A DNA stretch of 64,000 nt from Cyclobacterium roseum (GCF_010119225.1 NZ_WNKF01000004.1:355189-419188); one strand, 5' to 3'. Shown: positions 42,831 through 53,840, counted from the stretch's first letter. The notes: a model not told the origin generated them from the letters alone. Numbers and translations are program-made.

Positions 42831-43586
42831 GTGAGTTTTGAAATCAAATTACCTTTATTTGAGGGACCGTTTGACCTGATGCTCTTTTTTATCGAAAGGG
42901 ATGAGCTGGACGTTTACGATATTCCCATTTCCAAAATCACCCGTGATTTTTTGGATTACATCCACCAACTGGAGAAAATGGAGATCGAAGTCGCCAGCGA
43001 ATTCATCCTTTTCGCAGCCACATTGATGAAAATAAAATCCAAAATGCTGCTGCCCAGGCCGGAGTTCAATGAAGACGGGGAGGAAATCGATCCTCGGGAG
43101 GAGCTAATCAGGCATTTATTGGAGTACAAAAAGTACAAATCCGTGATCGGCGAACTGGCGACGATGGAAGAACAACGCATGAGCCGTTTTGACAGAGGCA
43201 ATGTCGTTTCCGAATTGAAGCAGCTAACAAAAACAGACCAGGTAGATGCCGAATTACAGGACCTTGACCTGTACCGACTATTAAAGGTATATCAAAAAGT
43301 GCTCACAAAATATGCGCACAGAAGCGATGAAACCAAGCATACCGTGATCCAATATCCCTATACCATTGAGCAACAGAAAACCCTGGTGCTGGATAAACTA
43401 AATGAAAAGCCGCGAATTCCATTTTCTGACTTTATTAATTACAAGCCGGATAAGATTTTTGTGATTTACACCTTTTTAGCCATTCTTGAATTGCTTCAGC
43501 TTGCCTTGGTGACGATAAAAATCGGCGAGGGATTTAATAATTTTTGGGTTGAAAAACTGGAAGCCATACCTGTAGAAGACTTATGA
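42831..43586 (+). CDS. scpA: segregation and condensation protein A
   Basis: 251-residue kleisin subunit of the Smc-ScpAB condensin, bridging the SMC heads in chromosome segregation. N-terminal FEIKLPLFEGPFDLMLFFIERDE..YDIPISKIT and LMKIKSKMLLPRPE are the family signatures; the winged-helix end has PRIPFSDFINY and FLAILELLQL. It starts at GTG 42831, consistent with the family's N-terminus. Its stop overlaps the next gene by 4 bp (ATGA). scpB is not in the window. Confidence 0.95.
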   Translation: MSFEIKLPLFEGPFDLMLFFIERDELDVYDIPISKITRDFLDYIHQLEKMEIEVASEFILFAATLMKIKSKMLLPRPEFNEDGEEIDPREELIRHLLEYKKYKSVIGELATMEEQRMSRFDRGNVVSELKQLTKTDQVDAELQDLDLYRLLKVYQKVLTKYAHRSDETKHTVIQYPYTIEQQKTLVLDKLNEKPRIPFSDFINYKPDKIFVIYTFLAILELLQLALVTIKIGEGFNNFWVEKLEAIPVEDL

Positions 43587-44641
43587 AATTAGACAATAGG
43601 GAAATTTTTAAAACCTTAAATCCAAATAAGGTTTGGGTTCCTGTATTGATTGGGATAGGGATTGTGTTTCTTATGTTTTACATGGATCCGACTGTCAATG
43701 CCCAAACCCTGAGGGGTGTATTTGACGCTTCCTTTTGGTCAATAATGCTGGCACTGGTGTTTATTTTTCTTCGAGATGCGGGCTACGTATTCCGGATACG
43801 CGAAATTACCAATAAGCACCTTAGCTGGAGTCGGGCCATTTATGTGATCATCCTTTGGGAATTTGCCTCGGCCGTAACTCCTTCGATCGTAGGCGGTACT
43901 GCAGTGGCGGTATTTATTCTTCACAAAGAAGGCATTCCGCTGGGCAAGGCCCTGGCCTTTACCATGCTGACCGCCATTATGGACAACCTGTTCTTTGTGC
44001 TGGGCGCGCCGATAATCCTTTTTCTGGCGCAGGGGTATATCTTTCCAGATAGCAGGGTGCTTGAAATGCGCCTGGGAAATAGTCTGGAGTACCTTTTCTG
44101 GGTGAGTTATTCGCTTTATACCCTGTATTCCCTGTTGATGGCACTGGCATTGTTTTACCGGCCACGGGTGTTTAAATGGATATTATTGAAATTATTCTCC
44201 ATTCGCTGGTTGAAAAAGTGGAAATACGAAGCGAACAATTACGGAGACCAAATCATTGAAGCCAGCAAAGAATTTAGAGGGAAAAACCTGAAGTATTGGC
44301 TGCTCATCATCGTAACCACGATTTTCATCTGGTCCTCGCGTTATTTTATGCTCAATGCATTAATATCGGCCTACGAAAGTCTCAGCATGTTTGAGCATGT
44401 GGTCATTTTCGCCCGGCAAATTATTATGTGGATCGTGATGATGATCAGTCCGACCCCCGGGAGCAGTGGCACGGCAGAATTTTTCTTTGCCCAGTTCTTC
44501 AATGAATTTCTGACCGGCTACACCTTTGTTACCAGCATTCTCTGGCGGGTGTTTTCGTATTATCCCTACCTGCTTTTAGGGGCAATATTTTTGCCCCGCT
44601 GGATCCGGCAGGTGTTTTTCAAAAAGAAGACCAATGAATAA
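43583..44641 (+). CDS. lysylphosphatidylglycerol synthase-type transmembrane protein (flippase-like)
   Basis: 352-residue polytopic inner-membrane protein, about eight helices, of the LPG_synthase_TM (UPF0104) family. Seen: VFIFLRDAGYVFRIREI, the conserved SVTPSIVGG-like ASAVTPSIVGGTAVAVFIL near residue 95, and the C-terminal SPTPGSSGTAEFFFAQFF (G-x-x-E block). Such proteins translocate or modify lipids; the aminoacyl-transferase domain of MprF is absent, so a lipid flippase or transporter role is the cautious reading. Translationally coupled to scpA. Confidence 0.88.
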   Translation: MKLDNREIFKTLNPNKVWVPVLIGIGIVFLMFYMDPTVNAQTLRGVFDASFWSIMLALVFIFLRDAGYVFRIREITNKHLSWSRAIYVIILWEFASAVTPSIVGGTAVAVFILHKEGIPLGKALAFTMLTAIMDNLFFVLGAPIILFLAQGYIFPDSRVLEMRLGNSLEYLFWVSYSLYTLYSLLMALALFYRPRVFKWILLKLFSIRWLKKWKYEANNYGDQIIEASKEFRGKNLKYWLLIIVTTIFIWSSRYFMLNALISAYESLSMFEHVVIFARQIIMWIVMMISPTPGSSGTAEFFFAQFFNEFLTGYTFVTSILWRVFSYYPYLLLGAIFLPRWIRQVFFKKKTNE

Positions 44642-44715
44642 AATGGCTTCTCTTTGTGGCGTTTTGATGATTTATTCCGTCTCAGCATTAAGTTAGTGGC
44701 GTATAAAAAAAATAA

Positions 44716-44955
44716 ATGATGAAAAAGGCGGTCTTCGCACTTGGATTGATTTTAGCAATGGGGTTTCAATGTGAGGAAGTACAACCTAGCGGAGTTGTGG
44801 AAACAAGCTGCATCGATCCTGATAAAATCAATCCTGAAGGAATTTGCACCATGGAGTACAACCCTGTATGTGGTTGTGATGGAAAGACCTATGGGAATGC
44901 CTGCTCTGCAGGGCAGGCAGGGCTGAAAAGCTGGTCAAAGGGTAATTGTGACTAA
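44716..44955 (+). CDS. Kazal-type protease inhibitor lipoprotein
   Basis: 79 residues: a short signal peptide with lipobox MGFQC, then a single Kazal domain. Six cysteines occur in order, including [16 protein letters not shown], the signature of the family. It would inhibit serine proteases at the cell surface, perhaps protecting the cell from its own or foreign proteases. A second ATG one codon later may be the true start. It stands alone between the flippase and the convergent hydrolase. Confidence 0.9.
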   Translation: MMKKAVFALGLILAMGFQCEEVQPSGVVETSCIDPDKINPEGICTMEYNPVCGCDGKTYGNACSAGQAGLKSWSKGNCD

Positions 44956-45011
44956 ACAGAAATTTCGTTTGTTGGTGAATTTTTCACTGACTGATTGGTG
45001 TATTCAGAAAC

Positions 45012-46385
45012 CTATTCGGCATCCAAAATAAGTACCCAATCGTGTCCTTTTCCTCCAGAGGTAGGAGGTGAAATCTCCATTTTACCTGACTTCTCTATCG
45101 CTGCACCCAAATAGGAATTACCTGTTCTTGGGTCATACCAAGTGATTTGCAAGAGGTTTCCGGATAACTTTCCTGAATTCAAGGTAACTGTTTTTCCAGT
45201 TGGAAAATAAATCATGGCATAGCTTCCCTCATTGTCACGGGTAGCGATGACAAAATGTTCGTTGTCTTCCTGAGTACTGGTAATCATCTCCTGTGCCGGG
45301 ATGCGGGTCAGGAACGGCCTGCTGAGCATCAGGTTTTTCAAGTGTTTTACCTGATTGGCCATGGGCAGGTCCAAGGCTTCTTTCCAGGGTCTCAATGGGC
45401 CATTTATTCCCTCTCTTCCGGTGGTATACATCTGCCAGACATCGTGACAGCCGTAGGATTGCCCGAAGGCACCTGCAAATACATTCCAGTACATGATCCG
45501 GCGGATATCCTCTGCAACACTGTAACCGAGTTCTTTGGCGTTGAAGCAATTGGGATGGTCTTCATAAAGGGGTTCGCCATCCAGGGTAGGTTTTACCGGC
45601 AGCAATGCATAATCGTGAGCGATTTTCTTGTAGGTAGCTTGGTTGGCACAATGGCCCGTTTGGTGCATGTTGAAATCCAGCCATTCGTCATTATGAAACC
45701 AGTTACTGGAGCCTCCTGGTCCTGTGGGTTGGGGGTGAAAGGTCATCAAGGCCTTGTCCAGGCCTCCTATTCCTTCACTAATTCCAGCGGCAAGCGCTCG
45801 CCAGATGGCCACATCAGCGCTTTTGGCTCGTGGATTACGGTCGCCTCCTATGACCCAGATGATGTGGGATTGATCTTTGTACCGGTTGCCGATCCAATAA
45901 CCAAAAGCCTTGGCATTTTCCTCGGTAAAGACTTCCGGCCCTTTTCCCCAGGAATTAGTAAATACCTTATCCCCCCAGGTAGGCAACAGAGCGACATAGA
46001 TGCCCTGCTCCGCAGCCATTTGTACGATGGCATCCACATGTGAAAAATAAGCCGGATTGGGCTGGGAGGGATCGTTATCGATCAAGGGAGTTTCCCCATA
46101 CGGGTTGGGACTATTGAGGCCGTCAATTTCCGCAAGGGCTACAGCCTGTAACACGTTGAATCCCTGTTCAGCCCGCTTTTTCAAGTAATGGGCGGCCTCT
46201 TCCCGATCACAGCGGTGGAAGAGTTCCCAGGCCGTATCCGCCATCCAGAAAAAGGGATCACCATTCTCGGTGACCAGAAACCGTTTATTTTCTGCTACCT
46301 TCAATCGGGGCAAAGAAGCCTGTCCGTAGGTGGCATACATCGAAAAAAAAGCAAGCAGGAATACCAGGATGGGTTTTGAAGTCAT
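45012..46385 (-). CDS. GH140-like glycoside hydrolase (DUF4038)
   Basis: 457 residues from ATG 46385, chosen for a clean signal peptide (ending TYGQ); a longer frame reaches 46454. The catalytic TIM barrel has LKVAENKRFLVTENGDPFFW, MADTAWELFHR, GFNVLQAVAL and IIWVIGGDRNPR, with acidic residues typical of DUF4038; the C-terminal collagen-binding-like beta domain ends with GHDWVLILDAE. GH140 enzymes include apiosidases acting on pectic side chains. The sugar specificity here is not provable. Confidence 0.88.
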   Translation of the reverse strand: MTSKPILVFLLAFFSMYATYGQASLPRLKVAENKRFLVTENGDPFFWMADTAWELFHRCDREEAAHYLKKRAEQGFNVLQAVALAEIDGLNSPNPYGETPLIDNDPSQPNPAYFSHVDAIVQMAAEQGIYVALLPTWGDKVFTNSWGKGPEVFTEENAKAFGYWIGNRYKDQSHIIWVIGGDRNPRAKSADVAIWRALAAGISEGIGGLDKALMTFHPQPTGPGGSSNWFHNDEWLDFNMHQTGHCANQATYKKIAHDYALLPVKPTLDGEPLYEDHPNCFNAKELGYSVAEDIRRIMYWNVFAGAFGQSYGCHDVWQMYTTGREGINGPLRPWKEALDLPMANQVKHLKNLMLSRPFLTRIPAQEMITSTQEDNEHFVIATRDNEGSYAMIYFPTGKTVTLNSGKLSGNLLQITWYDPRTGNSYLGAAIEKSGKMEISPPTSGGKGHDWVLILDAE

Positions 46386-46482
46386 TGCGGGGAGGAAATA
46401 GATACCAGGCAAGATAAAAAGATCCAGGCGAATCTGAACAATAAAGCACCCCATTTGGGAATAATGTTAAAAAATCATAAAA

Positions 46483-46525
46483 TTTCTCCCTTCCTTAGCT
46501 GGGGTTTCCAGTAGGAAGGGAGAAA
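46483..46525 (-). terminator. intrinsic terminator of ndk
   Basis: TTTCTCCCTTCCT and AGGAAGGGAGAAA form a perfect 13-bp stem; the 17-nt loop holds a small inner CTGG/CCAG stem. On the minus strand it starts 4 bp after the ndk stop and is followed by a T-rich tract. Confidence 0.85.
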
Positions 46526-46528
46526 GAT

Positions 46529-46951
46529 TTAGGCCTGATGTTCGAAGGCATTAAAAAAGAAATTGCCTTCAATAAGGGCATTTTCATCCGAATCAGAGCC
46601 GTGAATGGCATTCGCTTCTATGGAGGTAGCAAAGCGTTTCCGGATGGTTCCCTCAGCAGCGTTTTCGGGGTTGGTGGCACCGATAAGGGATCTGAAATCT
46701 GCCACCGCATTGTTTTTTTCCAAAATGGCCGCAATGATGGGGCCTGAGGACATGTACCGGCATAAATCCGCATAAAAGGGGCGCTCCTTGTGTACCAGGT
46801 AGAATTCAGCGGCAAGTGCTTCGGTGAGTCGGGTGGCTTTTAGCGCGATAATTTGAAAACCGGCGGCTTCAATCATCTCTAAAATTGCACCGGAATTTCC
46901 TGCGCCAAAAGCATCCGGTTTGATCATGGTAAAGGTTCTGTTGGTAGCCAT
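46529..46951 (-). CDS. ndk: nucleoside-diphosphate kinase
   Basis: 140-residue enzyme transferring phosphate from ATP to NDPs through a phospho-histidine. Seen: FTMIKPDAF at residues 7-15, the RPFY substrate region near 57-60, and NAIHGSDS with the active histidine at 117. Length and sequence are complete. It is divergent from nrnA. In flavobacteria ndk lies beside a DHH phosphoesterase and gldI (as I recall), the arrangement kept here. Confidence 0.97.
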   Translation of the reverse strand: MATNRTFTMIKPDAFGAGNSGAILEMIEAAGFQIIALKATRLTEALAAEFYLVHKERPFYADLCRYMSSGPIIAAILEKNNAVADFRSLIGATNPENAAEGTIRKRFATSIEANAIHGSDSDENALIEGNFFFNAFEHQA

Positions 46952-47130
46952 AAACGAGTAAAATTATTTGATTCGCTGGCGAAATTACGTCTTTTCTCTG
47001 AAAGACCGAAGGAAAGGATCCATTTCCCGATAAACTACCTGAGCCCGTGGAATTCCCATTGGGAATTTCAGAAAATTATACAGAACTTTGTCGTCCGTGT
47101 TTTTAAAAATACGGTAGTTAAAAATTACAC

Positions 47131-48180
47131 ATGCAGAAATTAGATCTATTTAAAGAACAGATTTCATCCGCTTCGTCCAAAAGAATCATTATCACCACCC
47201 ATCATAAACCTGACGCAGATGCCCTTGGCTCTTCATTGGCCCTGGCCTTGTACCTGAAAAAGAAAAAGCATCAGGTCACTGTGGTCTCCCCCTCCGATTA
47301 TCCTTCTTTCCTTCATTGGATGAAAGGAAACGACGAGGTCATTAATTTTGAGGACAAGCAACAGGTGGATGAAGCCAGGAATCTGATCGGGAAAGCGGAT
47401 ATCCTTTTTTGTCTGGATTTTTCCAATCTCGGTCGTTTGCAGGGAATGGAAGAGGCAGTAAAGGCTTCCGATGCCTATAAGGTCAATATTGATCATCACC
47501 AGGACCCGGAGGATTTTGCTGACTTTAGCTTTTCCAGCACCAAAGCCGCTGCCACCTGCGAGTTGTTGTACGATTTAATCGTCAAAGTAGGCGACAAGGA
47601 GTTGATCGATCAGGATATGGCAGAATGCCTGTACTCGGGAATCATGACCGACACCGGTGGATTCCGGCACCCCAATACCACCAAGAATGTTCACTTGGTT
47701 ACGGCAGAACTTATTGGTTTGGGGGCCGATAATTCCAAAATTTCCCGGCTGATTTACGACACCTATTCCGTCAACCGGCTTAAATTTCTGGGTTTTGCAT
47801 TGACCAGGCGGTTGACCATTTTGCCGGAGCTAAACACAGCCTACTTTGGGATCAGTAAAAAAGACTTGCGAAAATACCAATCGCAGACCGGGGATACGGA
47901 GGGCTTGGTTAATTACGCACTCTCCCTGGATGGAATTAAAATTGCAGCTTTGTTTACCGAAAGGAAAGACGGCGTCAAAATCTCCTTTCGTTCTACGGAA
48001 GAAGTGGCCATCAATAAGTTTGCAGCCACCTATTTTGATGGAGGAGGGCATAAGAATGCCTCGGGGGGAATTTCCAGCCTGTCGCTGGAAGATACCCAGA
48101 AGCGATTCGAAAAATTAGTGAAAGAAAATAAACAAATCTTATTTAATCAATTAGCATTAGTCGATGAAAAAAATCAATAA
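47131..48180 (+). CDS. nrnA: DHH phosphoesterase, bifunctional oligoribonuclease/PAP phosphatase
   Basis: 349-residue NrnA-type enzyme that degrades nanoRNA and pAp. DHH domain: HHKPDADALGSSLAL (residues 24-38), DFSNLGRL, NIDHHQDPEDFADF (DHH motif, near 114-127) and MTDTGGFRHPNT. DHHA1 domain: FRSTEEVAINKFAATYFDGGGHKNASGG. All metal-binding His/Asp are present. It overlaps by 17 bp the first of three FKBP genes and forms one operon with them. Confidence 0.92.
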   Translation: MQKLDLFKEQISSASSKRIIITTHHKPDADALGSSLALALYLKKKKHQVTVVSPSDYPSFLHWMKGNDEVINFEDKQQVDEARNLIGKADILFCLDFSNLGRLQGMEEAVKASDAYKVNIDHHQDPEDFADFSFSSTKAAATCELLYDLIVKVGDKELIDQDMAECLYSGIMTDTGGFRHPNTTKNVHLVTAELIGLGADNSKISRLIYDTYSVNRLKFLGFALTRRLTILPELNTAYFGISKKDLRKYQSQTGDTEGLVNYALSLDGIKIAALFTERKDGVKISFRSTEEVAINKFAATYFDGGGHKNASGGISSLSLEDTQKRFEKLVKENKQILFNQLALVDEKNQ

Positions 48181-49093
48181 TTTAGTTTTAGGTGCCATGG
48201 TGCTTGCGGGCAGCACCCTGTTGTATTCTTGTGAGACGACAGAAACCACCTCGGATGGAATCGAATATACCTACGTAGAACAAGGTGACGATAAGACTCA
48301 GGACGGCGAATTTGTGGTTTATCACTTTACTGCAAAAACAGGAAGCGACTCTCTGTTTATCTCCAGTTATGACCAGCCGGTTCCTCCCTATTTGCAACAT
48401 TTGGACTCCGCGGAAGCCAAATCAGGAATCGATGAAATATTCCTCAACCTGAATAATGGAGATAGTATTATCATTACGGCTACTGCAGAACAAATATTTG
48501 CTGCCGGTGGAGGCGTTCCCCCCTTTTTGGATAATGAGGAGATGGTCACTATTAATATTGGGGTTATCAACGTGCTGGAAGAGGAGGTTTTTGAAGATTA
48601 TTTCAACGATCTGGTAGCCGAACAGCAAAAGAAGCAAGCCGAACAGGCTGGAGTTCAGTTAGAAGAAGATGTATCTGCACTGGAAGCCTATATTGAAGAA
48701 AATAATTTGGATGCCAACAGGACAGAATCAGGTCTTTTTTACGTCATAGAGGAAGAGGGTACCGGACCTCAGGTGGAACAAGGAGATAAGATTTCTGTGG
48801 ACTATACAGGCTATGTGCTGGACGGGACCGTTTTTGATACCAGCGTGGAAAGCAAAGCCAGAGAGGCCAATACCTATGATGAAAACAGGCCCTACGAGCC
48901 ATTTAGCTTCAATGTAGGAGAAGGAATGGTTATTCCAGGTTGGGATGAAGGATTGCAGCTTTTGAAAGAAGGCGCAAAGGCCAAATTTCTGATTCCCTCT
49001 CCACTAGCCTATGGCCCCAGTCAGCGTGGTGCCGTCATCGTACCCAATTCCATTTTGGTATTTGATGTAGAAGTGACAGACGTAGAAAAGTAA
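48164..49093 (+). CDS. FKBP-type peptidyl-prolyl isomerase lipoprotein 1 (GldI-like)
   Basis: 309-residue lipoprotein (lipobox LLYSC) with two FKBP-like regions: a degenerate N-terminal one (about 30-150, DGEFVVYHFTAKTG) and a full C-terminal one (about 190-309: ISVDYTGYVLDGTVFDTS, FNVGEGMVIPGWDEGLQLL, FLIPSPLAYG, VPNSILVFDVEV). The catalytic pocket residues Y, F-D, V-I, W and Y are kept. An insert (SVESKAREANTYDENRPYEP) splits the usual bulge loop. It probably folds outer-membrane or secreted proteins; GldI in gliding flavobacteria is a lipoprotein of this kind. Confidence 0.88.
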   Translation: MKKINNLVLGAMVLAGSTLLYSCETTETTSDGIEYTYVEQGDDKTQDGEFVVYHFTAKTGSDSLFISSYDQPVPPYLQHLDSAEAKSGIDEIFLNLNNGDSIIITATAEQIFAAGGGVPPFLDNEEMVTINIGVINVLEEEVFEDYFNDLVAEQQKKQAEQAGVQLEEDVSALEAYIEENNLDANRTESGLFYVIEEEGTGPQVEQGDKISVDYTGYVLDGTVFDTSVESKAREANTYDENRPYEPFSFNVGEGMVIPGWDEGLQLLKEGAKAKFLIPSPLAYGPSQRGAVIVPNSILVFDVEVTDVEK

Positions 49094-49150
49094 TAGTCCG
49101 ATAATGGCCGGAACCAGGGAATACACAGACTAAACCATAGTAGTACGAAT

Positions 49151-49699
49151 ATGAGAAAAAGCACCTTTATTTTGGCATTGATACCAGTCTTGGGTACGAT
49201 TTCATCTTGTATTTCCGATGAGGAAAACCTGGATGCCGTTTTTGAGCAGGACCTTCAGAAAATTGAACAATACATTCAAACGGTAGAGACAGAGTATACC
49301 CGACGGGAAACCATCGGACAAACCGGCATTGAGCTTTTATTCCTTACTGAGCAGGTTGAATCAGAGGAATTGCCTGAGGTTAGGGATACTCTGGCCGTCA
49401 ATTATACCGGCATGTTGCTGGACGGTACGGTCTTCGATACCTCCCTTGAACAAGTAGCACAGGAGAACGATGTTTTCAACCCGAACCGGACGTACGAACC
49501 GTATGAAGTAGTGTTGGGAATGTCCAACGTTATTAATGGATGGCATTGGTCTCTTTCTCAGATGAAAGAAGGAGAAAAAGCCATTGCCCTGATCCCTTCC
49601 TCCTATGCTTATGGAAATCAGTCTAGTGGGCCTATTCCTGCCAATTCGGTATTGGTTTTTGAACTTGATCTGGTTGAAGTACGACCCTATCAACCATAA
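49151..49699 (+). CDS. FKBP-type peptidyl-prolyl isomerase lipoprotein 2
   Basis: 182-residue lipoprotein (lipobox TISSC) with one FKBP domain: LAVNYTGMLLDGTVFDTS, VVLGMSNVINGWHWSLSQMKEGEKA, ALIPSSYAYGNQ, IPANSVLVFELDLVEV. The pocket Trp (NGWHW) and Tyr are present, and it carries the same long insert after FDTS as its neighbours. 57 bp separate it from FKBP 1. It likely arose by tandem duplication. Confidence 0.88.
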   Translation: MRKSTFILALIPVLGTISSCISDEENLDAVFEQDLQKIEQYIQTVETEYTRRETIGQTGIELLFLTEQVESEELPEVRDTLAVNYTGMLLDGTVFDTSLEQVAQENDVFNPNRTYEPYEVVLGMSNVINGWHWSLSQMKEGEKAIALIPSSYAYGNQSSGPIPANSVLVFELDLVEVRPYQP

Positions 49700-49716
49700 T
49701 TTCAGATATACAATCA

Positions 49717-50280
49717 ATGATAAACGTTTCGAAGTTAACTTGCCTATTTTTTATTGTTCTGTTTGGCATTTCTTGTGACGATCAATTAGGTCAGTTTGGC
49801 GGTCCGGTGTACGATCGGGAGGCAAACCTGGCGATTGACCGGGAAATTATCGCGGAGTACCTGGAAACAGCCCCCTACGATAGTCTGTACCGAATCCATG
49901 ATCCCTCGGGAGTGGTGGTGATCGTAACGGAAGAAGGAGAGGGTTCCCGCCCCACTGCAGGGAATGTGGTGTACGCCAATTATACCGGGTACTTACTGGA
50001 CGGTTCTGTATTTGATTCCAACCTCGAAGATGTGGCCATTGAAAATGATATCTATGAGGAGGAGCGGAATTACGACATCTTCTCGTTTTTCGTGGACGTG
50101 CCAGCAAATCAGGGGGGGGCTATTCAGGGTTTTAGCCTGGGATTCAAACGTCTGAGGAGTGGAGCCAAGGGTACCATCATCATTCCGTCCCCTTACGGAT
50201 ACCAGGATAATGAAAACGTGCTCCGGGTGCCGGCTAATTCTGTGTTGGTTTTTGATGTAGAATTTCTGGGATTGGACTAA
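49717..50280 (+). CDS. FKBP-type peptidyl-prolyl isomerase lipoprotein 3, diverged pocket
   Basis: 187-residue lipoprotein (lipobox FGISC) with an FKBP domain: YANYTGYLLDGSVFDSN, then FFVDVPANQGGAIQGFSLGF where the pocket tryptophan position is Phe (IQGFSLG), and IIIPSPYGYQDN, VPANSVLVFDVEFLGL. The changed pocket suggests weaker isomerase activity or a chaperone role. It starts 17 bp after FKBP 2 and ends the operon at a strong terminator. Confidence 0.85.
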   Translation: MINVSKLTCLFFIVLFGISCDDQLGQFGGPVYDREANLAIDREIIAEYLETAPYDSLYRIHDPSGVVVIVTEEGEGSRPTAGNVVYANYTGYLLDGSVFDSNLEDVAIENDIYEEERNYDIFSFFVDVPANQGGAIQGFSLGFKRLRSGAKGTIIIPSPYGYQDNENVLRVPANSVLVFDVEFLGLD

Positions 50281-50305
50281 TAGCCCGTTGAAAGGCAATA
50301 GCAGT

Positions 50306-50344
50306 AACATAAAAAAACCCGGTTTATCCGGGTTTTTTTATGTT
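50306..50344. terminator. bidirectional terminator, perfect 17-bp stem
   Basis: AACATAAAAAAACCCGG and CCGGGTTTTTTTATGTT are perfect complements around the loop TTTAT. The A and T tracts make it work in both directions, closing the nrnA-FKBP operon and the convergent guaB gene. Confidence 0.95.
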
Positions 50345-50370
50345 ATATAGCTGATGAATTTGCTTTAAAC

Positions 50371-51858
<1,488 letters not shown>

Positions 51859-51951
51859 TTAGTAACCCTATTTGCCCGTCAAAGATACAATGTTTTTGAC
51901 ATGCAGATCAATAGATAAGGGAAAAAAATGTTATTTTTCTCTCAGATCTTA

Positions 51952-52653
51952 CTATTTCATGGAATTTTGTTTGGGGATGGTGCTTACGCTATTTTTAAGG
52001 ATCTGCCGGATAATTCTTGTGGCGATGGCATCCATACCCAGGTTATTGGGATGACGAGCGACGCTCTCATTCTCAAATTCATCTAGTGCCATATATTCTG
52101 TATGCTGCCCCAAATCCGATAGCTCCACAAATTCCCAACCCTGATTTTCGGCCGAATGAGATAGCTGCGCATTGACCAGGGGATTGGGCCAAAAGGTGCT
52201 GGTGATGATGACCCGGGCGTTACCGGAAGTCAGGTATGTGGTGAATTTTTGCAATCCCTCTGAAAGGTTTCTGTCCCTTAAATCCTCGAGCGGGATGTTT
52301 TCTCCAAGCCTTATTATTAACAGATCAGCATTAAACTCCCGGAGATGGCTATACTGAGAAAAATCCAAGCTGGCAAACTGCCGCTCAAAAGGGAATACAT
52401 TTTTACGAATCATCTGAAGTCCTGGAAAGTGGTTTTTAAGACTGTCCTCAAGCCTGGAGAAATAGTCTTTGTCAGGGGCATTAGCCGCCATTCCCCAATC
52501 AGCGTTCCAACCTATAGCCGGGTCGCGAGGGTGATAGGTAATGCTGTTCCCGATGACTAGCACCCGCCGCAAGTCAATGGGTCTTGCTTCATCGGGTTGG
52601 CAGCTGATTACCCCAACCAGTAGAAGTCCCCCTATCAATGCGAATCGAATCAT
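51952..52653 (-). CDS. SGNH/GDSL hydrolase lipoprotein
   Basis: 233 residues with a lipoprotein signal (lipobox GVISC). SGNH blocks: VLVIGNSITYHP (block I Ser), IIRLGENIPLEDL (block III region, with N), and ESVARHPNNLGMDAIA carrying the D/H pair near the C-terminus (block V is H-P-N-x-x-G-M). An esterase acting on acetylated or acylated carbohydrate or lipid is expected. Its ATG overlaps the stop of the RsmB-type gene by 4 bp. Confidence 0.87.
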   Translation of the reverse strand: MIRFALIGGLLLVGVISCQPDEARPIDLRRVLVIGNSITYHPRDPAIGWNADWGMAANAPDKDYFSRLEDSLKNHFPGLQMIRKNVFPFERQFASLDFSQYSHLREFNADLLIIRLGENIPLEDLRDRNLSEGLQKFTTYLTSGNARVIITSTFWPNPLVNAQLSHSAENQGWEFVELSDLGQHTEYMALDEFENESVARHPNNLGMDAIATRIIRQILKNSVSTIPKQNSMK

Positions 52654-53840
52654 GCCTTCTTTTTCATTTTGGCAATATAGAATCCATCAAATCCGGACTC
52701 CTGCGAGAGCACTTGCGTTTCTTCCAGCAATTCAAATGATTTTCCTTCCGGACTTTGTAAAAAGGCCTGCACCTGAAGATTGTTTTCCGAGGGCAAAATG
52801 CTGCAGGTGGCGTAGACCAGGATTCCCCCCGGCTTTAACATGGAAGGGTATTGGGATAGAATGTCTTTTTGGATGGCCTGTACGGCAGCAATGGATTCGG
52901 GACTTAATTTCCATTTGGTATCCGGATTCCGCTTCAAGACTCCTAGTCCCGAACAAGGCACATCCAAAAGCAGGCGATCGGCACTCTCACGTAACCTTTT
53001 TATCGTTTTGCTACCTTCAATGGGTTTGGTTTCGATGATGGATACACCGGCTCGCCTAGCCCTGAGCTTGGTGTTTTTGAGTTTCCAGGCCTCCAGGTCC
53101 ATGGATACGATCCTTCCCTTGTTTTCCATAAGGGCAGCCAGGTGCAGGGATTTTCCCCCGGCTCCGGCGCAGGCATCGACGACCCGCATACCGGGCTGGG
53201 CTTCCAGGGCCATGGCGACCAGCTGGGAAGAGGCATCCTGAACTTCAAAGTGCCCTTCCTTAAACAAAGGCGTGCGGAAAACATTTTTCCTTTCTTTCAG
53301 GATCAATGCATCCGGGTAGCCATTTGCCGGGTAGCTGCTGATTCCCAGCTCCTCCAACTGTTCCCTCAGCCTGGATCGACTAGTTTTCAAGGTGTTTGCC
53401 CGTAGCACAACTTCAGCGACCTGGTTCAGACTGGTGATTTCCTGTTCCCACTTTTCTCCAAGTTGCTCCTGTCCCATCTGGTCCATCCAGTCCGGTATGG
53501 ACTGAAGCAAAGTTCGTTGGGTTATTTTATCCCTTTTGCGATGGATCGCTTGTGGGTTGATTCCCTTGAACTCCCGCCAATCCGGCAAAACGTTGCCCTG
53601 CATTACCCAATAGGTTCCGAACCGCTGGTAGTAATCAGCTCCCGGACTCAGGTATTCCACCAGTCGTTTCCAGCGGACGATCTCGTAGACGCTTTCCGCA
53701 ATAAAGGCCCGATCCCGGGCTCCCCATTTGGGATTTGATTTTAATACGCGCTCAATCACTTTGTCGGCAAAGTGATGCTGGTCAAAAATTTCTTCCAGTG
53801 CCCTGACTACACCATTTACCGTATTTGGAAAAAGCTTCAT
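52650..53840 (-). CDS. RsmB/NOP family RNA 5-methylcytosine methyltransferase
   Basis: 396-residue SAM-dependent methyltransferase. Motif I VVDACAGAGGKSLHLAALM near residue 215, motif IV DVPCSGLGVLKRNPDTKW with one catalytic Cys and motif VI YATCSILPSEN with the second. Both cysteines of the m5C mechanism are intact. The N-terminal ~120 residues replace the NusB domain of true RsmB with a shorter helical region, so it may be an RsmB- or RsmF-like enzyme acting on 16S rRNA. Divergent from the zinc-ribbon gene. Confidence 0.92.
   Translation of the reverse strand: MKLFPNTVNGVVRALEEIFDQHHFADKVIERVLKSNPKWGARDRAFIAESVYEIVRWKRLVEYLSPGADYYQRFGTYWVMQGNVLPDWREFKGINPQAIHRKRDKITQRTLLQSIPDWMDQMGQEQLGEKWEQEITSLNQVAEVVLRANTLKTSRSRLREQLEELGISSYPANGYPDALILKERKNVFRTPLFKEGHFEVQDASSQLVAMALEAQPGMRVVDACAGAGGKSLHLAALMENKGRIVSMDLEAWKLKNTKLRARRAGVSIIETKPIEGSKTIKRLRESADRLLLDVPCSGLGVLKRNPDTKWKLSPESIAAVQAIQKDILSQYPSMLKPGGILVYATCSILPSENNLQVQAFLQSPEGKSFELLEETQVLSQESGFDGFYIAKMKKKA

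Noticed and set aside
45255..46043. Rightward 262-codon frame opposite the GH140-like gene
   Set aside because: Antisense shadow; codon pattern mirrors the hydrolase.
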